Shown in pieces: positions 9,172 through 19,510 of a DNA stretch of 64,000 bases. Position 1 is the stretch's first letter, and each line of letters begins with the position of its first letter. A program made the position numbers and the translations under genes. The DNA is taken from positions 62,001 through 126,000 of IMG/VR virus record IMGVR_UViG_3300031857_000018. One strand, 5' to 3'. Under the pieces are notes generated by a model, which worked only from the letters and a program-made list of their open reading frames with translations, ran no database searches and was not told where the DNA came from. Origin of the DNA: a virus.

Positions 9172-12100
9172 TTATACCAAAACAAAACTTCCTTGATCAC
9201 TATTAGTTTGATACACCAATTGATTTGGATTTGTTGCACGCCATTCTACTACTGGCTTACCGTCAACGGTTTCAGTTGAATTAACATTGAATGCCGGTGA
9301 TGTAAGTTTAGCTCCGGAATATTTTTGATTGTCTCGACCTGCAGGTAAAAAGTCTTGCACTTGGGCAAAACTTCCTGTTAAGTTTCTGAAATTTGATACA
9401 ACGCCATACGACCCTGAACCATACGAGCTAGTACCATAATATGAACCTGAAAATGATGATGACGCTGCAAAATATGAGCCAGATGCTAAACTTAACTCAG
9501 ATGTTACTGCATCAAGTATTACTGGTAGTATTGCTTCGCTTTGCCAATATGGGGAAGATGCAGTTATATACGTGCTTCCACTTTGAATTAAGTATGTGTA
9601 TGAATATGGAGTTCCATCATACTTATCAGCAGTTGAAGCTGTTAAATATGCTTGCCATTGATCATCGTCTTGTGCAGATATAGTTAAAATTTTACCGTCA
9701 ACAGAACCTAGATAATTTATATATTCACCACTCGCAGTTGGCTGTGAATTAGTAATTTCAGCATAATATGAATTATCATGAATACGTATCTCCGGAAGTA
9801 TAGATGTTTTATTTCTTTCTAATATATTAGGCTGTATTAATACGCCGAGTAATTCATCAACACGTGCTGGCAATAATTGTTCTAATTGTTTGAAGAATGA
9901 TAAGTCAAACAATGTAAACATTTTTATATACGAATTAATATCTGTAGCTTGTTGATACTTTTTCCAATATGATTCTGCAAACTGCGTTAAACTATCATAT
10001 GAATCAGAATTAATATCTCCCGGATCACCGATATAATTATCTAAATCAATAAAACCTAATTGTGCAATGATATCTTCATCGATCATTGTTTGTGGAGAAA
10101 AATATACTCCTAGTTTTTTACTATCAATTGGAGCAACATCATATTGACTACGTTCTGCTCTAGTTTTTATATCTAATGTACCTACTAATACATTGTTTTC
10201 AATACGTACTTTGTTATCATCATATGTGCCAGCACCAATTGATACCGCATCATAGTAGTACGTTTCTTCTATAGAATCATATGGTATATTATTCGTCCAT
10301 CCGCTAAATGATGATGATATTGTAGATGCCTTAGGTTGTATCCCGAATAAACTAGCAGTTGTAGCATGATTAATATTTTGATTCAACGGTAAACGATAAA
10401 CTAGTTCATTATACGCATCTAACGAATCATATGCTCCAGGAGCTTTAACGTGATTATCAAATGATGTATTAGAAATTGGATAATTCCATATTCTGAATTC
10501 TTGTAATTGTCCTACTAATCTCGACGCCCCAGTACTAGTATCACCAAATATAATTGATCCAGATCCAGGTAATGATGCTACTGTAGATGCTGAAGCTGCT
10601 GCAACAATTTTACCATATTTAGCTCGTTTTGCTAAAATTTCTAAATTGCTGCCATTTGTTTTTAACATTAAATTTAACCAGCCACCATCAAACAATTCAA
10701 TAGAATTTGACCCAGTACCATTAATTTGTATAGTTCCACGTGTCCCAGACGTATAATCTAATGTCACTGCATTATTACCAACCTTAAACAAATTCATTGT
10801 GCTTGGCATAGTTGGATTTGTAATAACATCATCAGTTCGGAAACGAAGTTCAATTGAATCAATTGATCCCGAATAATTAGTTGTGACAGTACCAGCTGTA
10901 TTTGTAATTAAATCTAATGCATAATCAAAATTTAATTTTTCATATACCGGTGCACGTTCAATTCTAGGACCGCCATATTCTTTAATTGTAATAAGTGATT
11001 GTGGAATACCATAACAAGACAACAATGCTTGTATGCTTCGTTTAGTACCTTTTGATTTTAATAGTAATGGCAAGTTATTAACAATGCGACGCCAAACTGC
11101 GTATGTCATATTCTGGCCAGATACTGACGGATCACCTACTGAATTTGACCCGGTAAGCGGTATTCCTGCTTCTGATGTACCTAATACATACTGCCATAAA
11201 TCTTGATATTGATTACCGTCGGTTAAGTTCCAACCAAATTGTTTTGCTACGGAATATAGCAATTCATTTGGCATACCTAATTTAGGATTTTCTTCTCGTT
11301 TGTTAATTTGAGACATATGATTGATATACGTGTAAAGTATATCATAATGATGCCCAAGCATATTAACAAATGTTTCCATTGCCACATTATTCTCATCATA
11401 TCTAATATATTCAGGTACTGTGCGGATCAATGAATTTAAATTAAATGTATCGTATGCGGTCGCGTATGAATACATTGAATCAAACCATGTAGTAAATTGA
11501 CTACTAGTTAATGGGTATAATGCAAATGGATATGTCGAATTTGATTTCGGTGCCGGCGTCAAATAACTGCCGGTGATTCTGGCTACATTTGGTGATTCAT
11601 GTGGCACAGGATAAGTAAAAATCATTGACGATGACTGATAGTATAAATACTTTTCAAAATCATCAAATCCACCAATTAAATTTGTTTTTTGCAATGTATA
11701 ATCTGCGGCATTAGTAGTTGCAACACTACCCGATATTAATGCGATTGCCGCAGATTGTGAATTATAGTATTCAACTAATGATAATTTGTATCTGAAATTT
11801 TCTAAACGTTCTGTTGCTGAACTATAGAATACAAAATTATTAAAATCTGAATAATCAATGTTTAATTTTACTCCGGATAAACTTCCAGAAAAATATGAAT
11901 CGACAATTTGCTGTGATGTATTAATCGATGACCCGAGTAAATCAGTCCAATTTTTTAATCCAGTAGTTGTTGAAGTATTGTATGAATAATTTGCATACCA
12001 GTTAGGACCAGCTAATACATTTTGTTCAATTTCAATTTCTTTTGCATTTATATAAACATTATCAACAAATGGCTCTTTTTGTTCTTGAGCAATCCAACAT

Positions 12101-12750
12101 TTAAAATTTTCTAAAATGTTTTTTGGTAATGGTTCATACAATTTAACATATATACTATCTTCAATTACAACTGTATTAACAATTAATGAAGTTTGATTTC
12201 TGCTAAAATTTAATATGTAAAAATCATAATATTGACCACCACGAGCACTAGTTTGTCTAGGACGATCTGCAAAGTCAATTAATTGATCTTGAAATTCTGC
12301 ATTGGTTGCTTGTGTAGGTTTTAACAATATCTCTGTACGATCTGCAGAAATTTCAACAATCTTTAAATATGGTTTTTCATAACTACCAATTAAATTCTTG
12401 AAGAAGTTTAAAACAACACGAAATTTACCAGATGTTAATCGTAGATTTTCAAATTCTTTATAAAGATTAATTCCAACCGGTACGCCGTTAAACTTTATTT
12501 CACGACCAGTAGTTCGATCATAATATCTAGGAATTTGATATACAGGTTGTACTGAGTGATTACCCGTTATCCAGGTTTGATCACCGTATATATGCATTTC
12601 AATAATATCTGACGCATCTGGTTTTATTATATCCGGATTTGGTTTTATTGATACATTGAATTGTGATGAGTGTTCTTCCAAGAAACGACTAGCAGCTAAC
12701 GATCCCGTTGCTGATTGAATATCACTGATATTTTTATATTGAGTTAACAT
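9172..12750 (-). CDS. Large baseplate-wedge-like structural protein
   Basis: At 1192 residues this is the longest protein in the window. It follows the gp6-like gene and two smaller structural genes, the place and size class of T4 gp7 (1032 residues), but I cannot show sequence similarity to gp7. Residues about 655-810 have LamG-like features (IDSIELRFRTDD, WLNLMLKTNGSNLEI, GQLQEFRIWNYPIS). The final 100 residues are Ser/Tyr/Gly-rich. No catalytic motif is seen. It is probably a virion protein; baseplate wedge or baseplate-to-fibre connector are the main options. Confidence 0.7.
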   Translation of the reverse strand: MLTQYKNISDIQSATGSLAASRFLEEHSSQFNVSIKPNPDIIKPDASDIIEMHIYGDQTWITGNHSVQPVYQIPRYYDRTTGREIKFNGVPVGINLYKEFENLRLTSGKFRVVLNFFKNLIGSYEKPYLKIVEISADRTEILLKPTQATNAEFQDQLIDFADRPRQTSARGGQYYDFYILNFSRNQTSLIVNTVVIEDSIYVKLYEPLPKNILENFKCWIAQEQKEPFVDNVYINAKEIEIEQNVLAGPNWYANYSYNTSTTTGLKNWTDLLGSSINTSQQIVDSYFSGSLSGVKLNIDYSDFNNFVFYSSATERLENFRYKLSLVEYYNSQSAAIALISGSVATTNAADYTLQKTNLIGGFDDFEKYLYYQSSSMIFTYPVPHESPNVARITGSYLTPAPKSNSTYPFALYPLTSSQFTTWFDSMYSYATAYDTFNLNSLIRTVPEYIRYDENNVAMETFVNMLGHHYDILYTYINHMSQINKREENPKLGMPNELLYSVAKQFGWNLTDGNQYQDLWQYVLGTSEAGIPLTGSNSVGDPSVSGQNMTYAVWRRIVNNLPLLLKSKGTKRSIQALLSCYGIPQSLITIKEYGGPRIERAPVYEKLNFDYALDLITNTAGTVTTNYSGSIDSIELRFRTDDVITNPTMPSTMNLFKVGNNAVTLDYTSGTRGTIQINGTGSNSIELFDGGWLNLMLKTNGSNLEILAKRAKYGKIVAAASASTVASLPGSGSIIFGDTSTGASRLVGQLQEFRIWNYPISNTSFDNHVKAPGAYDSLDAYNELVYRLPLNQNINHATTASLFGIQPKASTISSSFSGWTNNIPYDSIEETYYYDAVSIGAGTYDDNKVRIENNVLVGTLDIKTRAERSQYDVAPIDSKKLGVYFSPQTMIDEDIIAQLGFIDLDNYIGDPGDINSDSYDSLTQFAESYWKKYQQATDINSYIKMFTLFDLSFFKQLEQLLPARVDELLGVLIQPNILERNKTSILPEIRIHDNSYYAEITNSQPTASGEYINYLGSVDGKILTISAQDDDQWQAYLTASTADKYDGTPYSYTYLIQSGSTYITASSPYWQSEAILPVILDAVTSELSLASGSYFAASSSFSGSYYGTSSYGSGSYGVVSNFRNLTGSFAQVQDFLPAGRDNQKYSGAKLTSPAFNVNSTETVDGKPVVEWRATNPNQLVYQTNSDQGSFVLV

Positions 12751-12752
12751 GC

Positions 12753-13625
12753 TTATTCAATCGGCTGATTCCATTCGTCCACATTCTTACTAGCATCAGT
12801 TACAACCATATATGTTTGTTCTGAAAATATTGTATGTCGATCCGGTTGTCCTGCAAAAGCACCGATACCAAAAGAATCTCCAATTTCAAATTCTGAATTT
12901 GAAATTATTTCATCTATAAATAAATTTTGAGTTTCACCTGGTGCAATTGCACCAAACACATAGTCGCCGCTTGGCACCGTTCTACCATTTGCATATGTTT
13001 CAGCACCACCACTATCGGTTTGTATAGGTCTATAATATCGATTAAGTGGTTTTTCTGGGCCACCCCGCATTATAGTAAAATATGCTGTTCCATATACATC
13101 ACCTAACCCGGTAGATAAAAAGTAATGTGCAACTTTAACTCGTATTCGAAGATCCGCACCCGAATTTTTAATTTCTTTCGTAATATAATACGTATTTGTA
13201 ACAGTTTGAATAGCCCCTTCTACGACAGCATCCATTAGTATTCCAGACGGTATTCCTCCGGCATTAATAACTCTGTTTTCGCTAGGTTTATATCGTGCGT
13301 ATATCGGATCTTGCTCCAATTCAATATTAATATTTACATCTGCAGCAGATGGTCTAATAGTAGCAGGAAAACTAAAATATTCAAAATTTGTATCAACTGC
13401 ATCTAAAAAGGATCTTTTTTGTATTTGTTTACGAACAGTTTCTATAATTAGAAGTTGATTATCTTCTTTAGCTTCTTGCAATATGATATTTCCGCGGTCG
13501 TCCCGACTAACAATGTTTGGATTGTTTGACATAACAGTTAACCCGTTCAACCGATAGGGTGATTCGGTTCTGAAGTTAATCGGGTCGACTAATAGTTGTG
13601 TCGTTTTAATATCTGTAATATTCAT
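12753..13625 (-). CDS. Baseplate-cluster structural protein
   Basis: The 290-residue protein starts MNITDIKTTQLLVDPINFRTE. It is rich in beta-forming sequence and has no signal peptide, membrane segment or enzyme motif. Its start codon overlaps the stop of the upstream 372-residue protein gene, and it ends 2 nt before the 1192-residue protein gene, so all three are tightly coupled. A baseplate wedge or fibre-attachment role is inferred from position only. Confidence 0.6.
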   Translation of the reverse strand: MNITDIKTTQLLVDPINFRTESPYRLNGLTVMSNNPNIVSRDDRGNIILQEAKEDNQLLIIETVRKQIQKRSFLDAVDTNFEYFSFPATIRPSAADVNINIELEQDPIYARYKPSENRVINAGGIPSGILMDAVVEGAIQTVTNTYYITKEIKNSGADLRIRVKVAHYFLSTGLGDVYGTAYFTIMRGGPEKPLNRYYRPIQTDSGGAETYANGRTVPSGDYVFGAIAPGETQNLFIDEIISNSEFEIGDSFGIGAFAGQPDRHTIFSEQTYMVVTDASKNVDEWNQPIE

Positions 13626-14743
13626 TATCTAACTACTTTAAAATATATCTGATCGGTGATATATTGTTCTTCAATGCCACTTACAATTTTTAATTCTAAA
13701 CGATAATATCGTTCTGGCATAAAACCGTTCAAATCTAAATAAATAAAATTGCTGGTTGAATCGCAACTCACTTTAGTATAAATATTGTCGTACGGAATTA
13801 TGACCTCATCTGTAGCGGCATCTAAAACTGAGTAGTATGTAGTAGATGGTAAATACTTAACCGTTTCTATAGGAAACAGATTAGTCGGTGATTTTCTAGG
13901 AAATTTATCTCGACCAAATATTCTAATTTTAGCAATTTCTGTATCTTTATACGTAGGTTTAACGCGTGTATAAGTTGTATATGACTCAGTGTCTAATGCT
14001 GTTAATGAACCCGTTGTAAAAGTGCTGTTATCCCAGTACATAGTTAATCTAGGAACATATATAGTATGGGTTTCACGACTAAAATATCGTATATACCCAG
14101 CTAATGAACCTGAGGCTTCATATGCATCTGAAAATTGCAATAAAAATCCATGATTAGGAATAGTAGCACCACCGGAACCACTCAGCCAAATTTTTACCGC
14201 ATCTGTAACATCCATATTAATATCAGTAGTACGATATGAAAATGATTCTGATGTTATTAGGCCCGATGTAGAACCAGCAGATGCTGATTGGAACATCCAA
14301 GATCCGCCACCCCCGCTTCCAGAAGTGTATAGTGTGCTTGTGCCAATTTGTATGTTTTGACTACTCGATATCCATGTACTACCCGACATTGGTCCTGTCC
14401 ATGATGCACCGTCGATGTTTACACCACTTGATGCACCAGTACCATTAATCCAATTTTGAGCAACTAGTTTTGCACAAATATCATATTCTGATGATAAATT
14501 TTTTGCATGGGATGTATATAACTGTAACATGAATTTACAATCATTAACAGTTTTTCCATATTTTGACAATGATGCTGAAACTTCAGTCATATCAAACTTA
14601 AGCACGGATCTAGATTTTAGATATGTAGAACCTTCATCATCTAGATGTTTACCAATTTCTAAAAGTTCATCTAGACCATAGTTATAAGCCGGAGTTTGCT
14701 CATACAACGTAGTGTCTTTTTCAGCATAAAATATTTTAAACAT
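13625..14743 (-). CDS. Baseplate-cluster protein, jelly-roll-like N-terminal region
   Basis: The 372-residue protein opens with a pattern (KDTTLYEQ, then RSVLKFDMTEV, then CKFMLQLYTS, then VTDAVKIWL) resembling the DNRLRE-type beta-sandwich found in bacterial surface and phage tail proteins. The middle is Gly/Ser-rich (GSGGGGSW). The last third is a separate beta region (KYLPSTTYYSVLDAATDE). It follows the gp6-like gene and overlaps the next gene, so it is part of the baseplate operon. Confidence 0.6.
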   Translation of the reverse strand: MFKIFYAEKDTTLYEQTPAYNYGLDELLEIGKHLDDEGSTYLKSRSVLKFDMTEVSASLSKYGKTVNDCKFMLQLYTSHAKNLSSEYDICAKLVAQNWINGTGASSGVNIDGASWTGPMSGSTWISSSQNIQIGTSTLYTSGSGGGGSWMFQSASAGSTSGLITSESFSYRTTDINMDVTDAVKIWLSGSGGATIPNHGFLLQFSDAYEASGSLAGYIRYFSRETHTIYVPRLTMYWDNSTFTTGSLTALDTESYTTYTRVKPTYKDTEIAKIRIFGRDKFPRKSPTNLFPIETVKYLPSTTYYSVLDAATDEVIIPYDNIYTKVSCDSTSNFIYLDLNGFMPERYYRLELKIVSGIEEQYITDQIYFKVVR

Positions 14744-14752
14744 GAATTATCC

Positions 14753-16633
14753 TTAATAATTTACTACACGACCGCGTATATCCTGATTAGGAAATTTAAC
14801 TTCGAATATACTAGGATCCAATGATGGATAAATAACACCATTTCTAGTAGCAGTTGTTAAATCATATACGTTGCCGGAATAGTTTTGTAATGTGTCGTAT
14901 AAGTTTTTAAATTGAACACCGATTACAGATTGTACTCCTTTTACATTGGCTAATGTAGTAGAAATATCTGATTTTACAACTGGCTGATTTATTTGCCATT
15001 TATCAATATCAAAATATGATTTTAATTCAGCAATACAACGCAACAAAACATCGTTGCTATTATAATTTGGAAGCACTGAAATTTCAAAGTCTACACCGAT
15101 ATTAATAATAAATGCATCTTTAATATTTAACGCATCCGTGAGTATCCGGTAAAAATTCAGATACGTTTTCAAGTTTTCTTTTATTGCTTGATTTAGTTGT
15201 ACCAATTGTTTTGATTGATTGTATCCTAAAACATACATGTTCAATGCAAATGGATTTGGTATTCTAGATGTCTCATATGATTGCTGAGTAATTTGATCAT
15301 CTGGTACAATATACGCTTTTGAAACACTGCCGTATTTTGCTGGCATCGAATAAGCTCGTATAATGTAATCTTCACGCGTTACTGATCTATTTTGTGCTGC
15401 AAAATTTGCTAATGCATTATTTTTAATATCTTGCAAAGTTTCTGCAGTTTTAGCACCTGACGCTGGATCTGGATTATTAACTGCAATTGAACTTTTAATA
15501 AAGTTAACCATTGAATTTGAAATGGTAGAATTTACATCATCATTGTATTCAATGAATTTAATAACTTTTAATTTGTTTGCAGCAACGTTATCCTCAATTC
15601 CATTTCCAACCACATATGTTACAGTTAATGTAGTATTAGCAGGAGCTTGACCATATGTTCTAGTATATAAAAAATTAGATGGGTCAATATCAATATCTAC
15701 ACCTTTTCTAACCGTAGATAATCCATTACCTACATTTGTTGGGTTTGGTATAATTTCTTCATCATTGTTATCAGAAATACCAGCTCCAAACTGTAATTCT
15801 AATTTATTGTCACTTCGTAATCTAGTTATAAAACGTTTTGCGGTGCGTTTCATTTTTAATAAACTAGGAGCAGATGACCTGTATGCATTTAAATCTGGAT
15901 CGTTTTCTAATAGATTTGGAACAGCTTCAAATATTGTATCTTGAGCCAAGTATGGAACTTCATACCAATTATCACCATCTGATTCTTCAACTGAAACAAT
16001 TTCAATGATATTTGTATCAGATAACACAATTTTATCATAAGCAATTGGAGAGTTGAATGTGAATTGTGATGTTTTTACTGTACCACTAACTGCTTTAACC
16101 GTTTTCTTTAAAAGATAATATACCGGTAAATTGGTTGCATCATCAGTTTCGTATACGGTTACTTCTGTTGGGTCTGACGATGATGAGTATGCAAAATCCA
16201 CCGAATCCAGAGTACGGAATTCTGCAGCACCATCTTCTTGTTTTACCTGAAACCCAGGTTTAATTGACAACGCATAGTTATAATCAGGGGCAATATTTGC
16301 ACCGGAACCAATTGCTGGCAATAATTGAAACACATCCATAGTTGCATATGCAGGAACAGCATTTTTAGGAGTATATCCTAAAGACTTAGCTAAATCAAAT
16401 ATGTTAGCTCGTTCAGATGCTTGTTCAAGCAACGACTCCTTTAAATTAGAATCTGCATAGTATGATAAAACATCCCCTATATAGGATGCCATCTCAATAA
16501 AAATCATGCCAGGCGATGATTCATTGAAATCAGTGTATGTATCTGGAAAGTACTGTTTGGTAAAGTCAATTAAGTTTTTTCTAAATTGACCAAAATCTTT
16601 TCCTAGATATGATATTTCTTTTTTTGTATTCAT
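14753..16633 (-). CDS. Baseplate wedge protein, gp6-like (J family)
   Basis: The 626-residue protein has the recognisable gp6/baseplate-J N-terminus: FTKQYFPDTYTDFNESSPGM, then EMASYIGDVLSYYADSNLKE and DLAKSLGYTPKNAVPA. T4 gp6 (660 residues) forms the wedge ring that surrounds the hub and transmits sheath contraction. The middle part (residues about 425-500) holds the conserved NRSVTREDYIIRAY segment. The gp25-like gene lies 2 nt upstream, the usual partner in T4-like baseplates. Confidence 0.9.
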   Translation of the reverse strand: MNTKKEISYLGKDFGQFRKNLIDFTKQYFPDTYTDFNESSPGMIFIEMASYIGDVLSYYADSNLKESLLEQASERANIFDLAKSLGYTPKNAVPAYATMDVFQLLPAIGSGANIAPDYNYALSIKPGFQVKQEDGAAEFRTLDSVDFAYSSSSDPTEVTVYETDDATNLPVYYLLKKTVKAVSGTVKTSQFTFNSPIAYDKIVLSDTNIIEIVSVEESDGDNWYEVPYLAQDTIFEAVPNLLENDPDLNAYRSSAPSLLKMKRTAKRFITRLRSDNKLELQFGAGISDNNDEEIIPNPTNVGNGLSTVRKGVDIDIDPSNFLYTRTYGQAPANTTLTVTYVVGNGIEDNVAANKLKVIKFIEYNDDVNSTISNSMVNFIKSSIAVNNPDPASGAKTAETLQDIKNNALANFAAQNRSVTREDYIIRAYSMPAKYGSVSKAYIVPDDQITQQSYETSRIPNPFALNMYVLGYNQSKQLVQLNQAIKENLKTYLNFYRILTDALNIKDAFIINIGVDFEISVLPNYNSNDVLLRCIAELKSYFDIDKWQINQPVVKSDISTTLANVKGVQSVIGVQFKNLYDTLQNYSGNVYDLTTATRNGVIYPSLDPSIFEVKFPNQDIRGRVVNY

Positions 16634-16635
16634 GT

Positions 16636-17076
16636 TTATTCAATCCGAATTACGCCATTTTCATTTGCAAAAATAACAATTGTATTTGTTTCGATTTCAC
16701 TGATAGAATATGTTATTGAAACTTTAACTGTGTAATTTAAAATAGCATCGCTTTGATTAAATTCTACATCTACATTGTCTAAGGTTATGTAAGGTAACCA
16801 ATATGAAACCGCATCACGTATAGTAGTAACAATTCGTTGTTCTGTTATATCAGTCATTGGTTCAAACAATGCGTTCAATAAATCCGTACCAAATCTAGGT
16901 TGCTCATATCGTTCACCTTTTCTGGTTAATAACAGATTTTTAAAATTCGCAGTTGCCTGAGAATTATTATCGTAATTTATAGAAAAAACTCCAGTACCAT
17001 TGAACGGCAATTTAATTCCTAAACCAACTAAATTTGTTGTATCGTTTGCGGTTACCGTTTCAATTTTATATGACAT
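16636..17076 (-). CDS. Baseplate wedge protein, gp25-like
   Basis: The 146-residue protein matches the gp25/W family: NFKNLLLTRKGERYEQPRFG near residue 45, then DLLNALFEP and TTIRDAVSYWLPYI. In T4, gp25 (132 residues) sits at the wedge-hub interface and seeds sheath assembly. It lies directly before the gp6-like gene and its start overlaps the stop of the gene upstream. Confidence 0.9.
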   Translation of the reverse strand: MSYKIETVTANDTTNLVGLGIKLPFNGTGVFSINYDNNSQATANFKNLLLTRKGERYEQPRFGTDLLNALFEPMTDITEQRIVTTIRDAVSYWLPYITLDNVDVEFNQSDAILNYTVKVSITYSISEIETNTIVIFANENGVIRIE

Positions 17077-17582
17077 TACATACCTTTTTTCTTATCAATT
17101 GCTTTCATCATGGCAGAATAATCTCGAGTCATTGCAGCTGCTACTGTAGGATCAACTTCATACACTTTACCAGTTTCTGGATCTTCCATTACTTTTGGGG
17201 CAGTCGGTGCCATACCTAAAGATTCTTTCATGTTTTGACGCATTGCACCGAATCCAATAGCATCTGCTGATGTCATTCGAATTTCGTCAAAACTTTCATT
17301 CATCATATCTTTGAAACTATTCATTGCTAACGGTTGTTGTTCTGACAATGGATCTGTTTCATTTAATACCGATGCCCAACGATTATCTTCAAACATTGGT
17401 TTCTTCTTTGTCGGCGTGTTTTGCTGGCGTGATACATTATGTGGTTTTACAGGACGTTTCATTTCAGTAATCGTTTTCTGTAATCCTTCGCGAAGAATTT
17501 CGGTTAATTCTTCCTGAATAACCGAACGTACTTCTTCTCGTACCACCCGTTTTAGTGCTTGTATAAGTGTTTTACTATCCAT
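17076..17582 (-). CDS. Baseplate-cluster coiled-coil protein of unknown role
   Basis: The 168-residue protein starts with an amphipathic, Arg/Glu-rich helix (residues 1-42) and continues as a charged, probably flexible chain rich in Met and Asn, ending KAIDKKKGM. No enzyme motif is seen. The start overlap with gp25 and its own late motif upstream suggest an assembly or minor structural role. Confidence 0.6.
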   Translation of the reverse strand: MDSKTLIQALKRVVREEVRSVIQEELTEILREGLQKTITEMKRPVKPHNVSRQQNTPTKKKPMFEDNRWASVLNETDPLSEQQPLAMNSFKDMMNESFDEIRMTSADAIGFGAMRQNMKESLGMAPTAPKVMEDPETGKVYEVDPTVAAAMTRDYSAMMKAIDKKKGM

Positions 17583-17596
17583 ATGATATTATTTAT

Positions 17597-17606
17597 TAAT
17601 AAATAT
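17597..17606 (-). promoter_or_regulatory. Probable late promoter (ATATTTATTA)
   Basis: The minus strand reads ATATTTATTA in the 43-nt gap between the genes at 17626-18453 and 17076-17582, about 15-25 nt before ATG 17582. Confidence 0.5.
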
Positions 17607-17625
17607 AAACATGTATAAAATGTAA

Positions 17626-18453
17626 TTAAATCCAAGCGGTATATGATACCTTAGGACCGATTATAGCTTGTGTATCTAAATCAACATAATAATCGCCAGG
17701 TTTTCCTAAGTTCGGATCTGGTAAACCGTTGCCACGATATACCAAACTTGGAGCTTCTTGCAGTGATTGTAATAAATCTTGTTGCTGCTGTAATATTTGT
17801 TGAATTAAATCAGATCGATCTGATAAGTCTTTTGAATTTACGTTATCTTCAGTATAAAACTCGGTATCAACAAGATCGTTATAATCTTGAATATCTGAAT
17901 CTCCTAATAAATTTTCAGGAATAGAAACCTCCGGAGTATTCTCACCACAAGCTCCTTCTACTCGTTGCAATGCTGATAATATAGGAGGAATAACGGTTTG
18001 TATTTTTGCTGTTAATGCTGGTGGAACTTGCTCAAATTGTTTTAAAGATTCTAATGCATTAACAATTGTAGCATCTTGAATTAAAGTTAATTGCGTTGCA
18101 ATAAATACCGCAGCAGTTGCTGGATTTGATAATTGTGCTGCAGATATTGCAGCTTTGATAGCAACAGCCGTATTAACAATTTGTTTAACTGTGTTAATCG
18201 TAGTTTGTATTTTAGGTATAGTTTCTTGTATCTTTGTAATTTGTTCCTGAACTTGAGCTAACTGTTCTTTAATTTTTTTCATTCTAGGATCATCGCATTT
18301 AACATTCGTTGCTAGTTTTATAGAATCAGTAACCGTAGTAGTAACAGTTTGTAACAACACATCGGTTTGTTTGTTAACCTGTTTAATGGTTTCCGTTACT
18401 GCTATCGATGGCAGTTTAGGTATAAAATCTAATGGTGGAACTATTGCACTCAT
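17626..18453 (-). CDS. Baseplate hub-associated coiled-coil protein
   Basis: Residues about 60-110 form a strong coiled coil (KKIKEQLAQVQEQITKIQ), followed by Ala-rich helices and a Gln-rich stretch (QQILQQQQDLLQSLQ) near residue 220. The C-terminus LVYRGNGLPDPNLGKPGDYY resembles the short repeat domains at the tips of phage fibres and spikes. It lies one nucleotide from the gp5-like spike gene, which suggests a hub or spike partner. No catalytic motif is seen. Confidence 0.6.
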   Translation of the reverse strand: MSAIVPPLDFIPKLPSIAVTETIKQVNKQTDVLLQTVTTTVTDSIKLATNVKCDDPRMKKIKEQLAQVQEQITKIQETIPKIQTTINTVKQIVNTAVAIKAAISAAQLSNPATAAVFIATQLTLIQDATIVNALESLKQFEQVPPALTAKIQTVIPPILSALQRVEGACGENTPEVSIPENLLGDSDIQDYNDLVDTEFYTEDNVNSKDLSDRSDLIQQILQQQQDLLQSLQEAPSLVYRGNGLPDPNLGKPGDYYVDLDTQAIIGPKVSYTAWI

Positions 18454-18454
18454 A

Positions 18455-19510
18455 TTATGATATTTTCTTTTGTATGAAATATTTAGAACTTAACAACTCT
18501 TGAAGTTGATTTTGTGCTGATGTTAGTGCACTTTTATCTAGAAACGTACCTGCCATCGAACCACATTGAATTGGCATATTTAATTGATTTAAAATTTGTT
18601 GAAGAACGTTTAATAAAACATTTCCATGTACCAATGATTGATCTGCGGTGTCAGAACCTATTTTAACTTCGCCGGTTGTGTTTAACACAATTCCTTTTGG
18701 TGAATCTATTACCGCAATATCAGTTTTTGCTTTTAACACAATACGATCAGCAGTACCAATAAATTGAGACTGCGCGTAATTAGATTCATTTGGATAAAAA
18801 TATGTTAATGAATTTTTCTTACGAGGTGCACCAAATTGTAAATCTGGAATTTTTTGTGTACTAGTTAAGTACAGAGATGCTCCATCAGTTTTAATGTTTT
18901 CAGTAACAAACTGTTTGCCTTTTTTATTTTCTCGATTATTTGAAAGAATAATAATTGGATCACCAACTGCATCTCCTAACCATGGTGATTGCAATGTATA
19001 CCGGTCAGAGTCAGGTACTGTGCTTCCTAATCGGATACTGTTACCCCAACGACCTTCAATCATTAAATCACCTTCAAATGGTTGTAATGGCGATATAATT
19101 TTAGATTGGAATGTTTTCCCTGGTATGATTTTTTTAACATCGCTTTCTGTAATTGTATCTCCATATGAGATTCCTGGTAAGAAATTTTCATTTACACCTG
19201 ATGAAATTGAGTATGGAGAAAAATAATACCAGTCTATTCCGGTATTATCCAGAGTGGTTTCTTGATTATACGCCCGGAATATTAATACATGTTCGCCTAC
19301 TAAAGGAATTTGCTTAATATTGTTATTGAATGGCCTACATGTTCGTATATCATGTTTATTGGTCATTCTATTAACACTTTGAACACGAACTGTGAATAAT
19401 CGATCATCTAACCGGTCGCCATTTACAGTCTCATATCGATAAGTTTCATCAAAAGTATCAATAACTTCTGCAACTTCAAATAAGATATAATCTGGATTAT
19501 CCATTGGCAT
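18455..19510 (-). CDS. Central spike/hub protein, gp5-like OB-fold
   Basis: The 351-residue protein has an OB-fold-like first third (LFTVRVQSVNRMTN, then IPLVGEHVLIFRA) and then a core with DLMIEGRWGNSIRLGST and TDIAVIDSPKGIVLNTTGEV. That order matches gp5/VgrG-like spike proteins, where the later part forms the membrane-piercing beta-helix. The T4 gp5 lysozyme domain is absent. An alternative start is the second ATG (19504), which overlaps the stop of the upstream gene. Confidence 0.8.
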   Translation of the reverse strand: MPMDNPDYILFEVAEVIDTFDETYRYETVNGDRLDDRLFTVRVQSVNRMTNKHDIRTCRPFNNNIKQIPLVGEHVLIFRAYNQETTLDNTGIDWYYFSPYSISSGVNENFLPGISYGDTITESDVKKIIPGKTFQSKIISPLQPFEGDLMIEGRWGNSIRLGSTVPDSDRYTLQSPWLGDAVGDPIIILSNNRENKKGKQFVTENIKTDGASLYLTSTQKIPDLQFGAPRKKNSLTYFYPNESNYAQSQFIGTADRIVLKAKTDIAVIDSPKGIVLNTTGEVKIGSDTADQSLVHGNVLLNVLQQILNQLNMPIQCGSMAGTFLDKSALTSAQNQLQELLSSKYFIQKKIS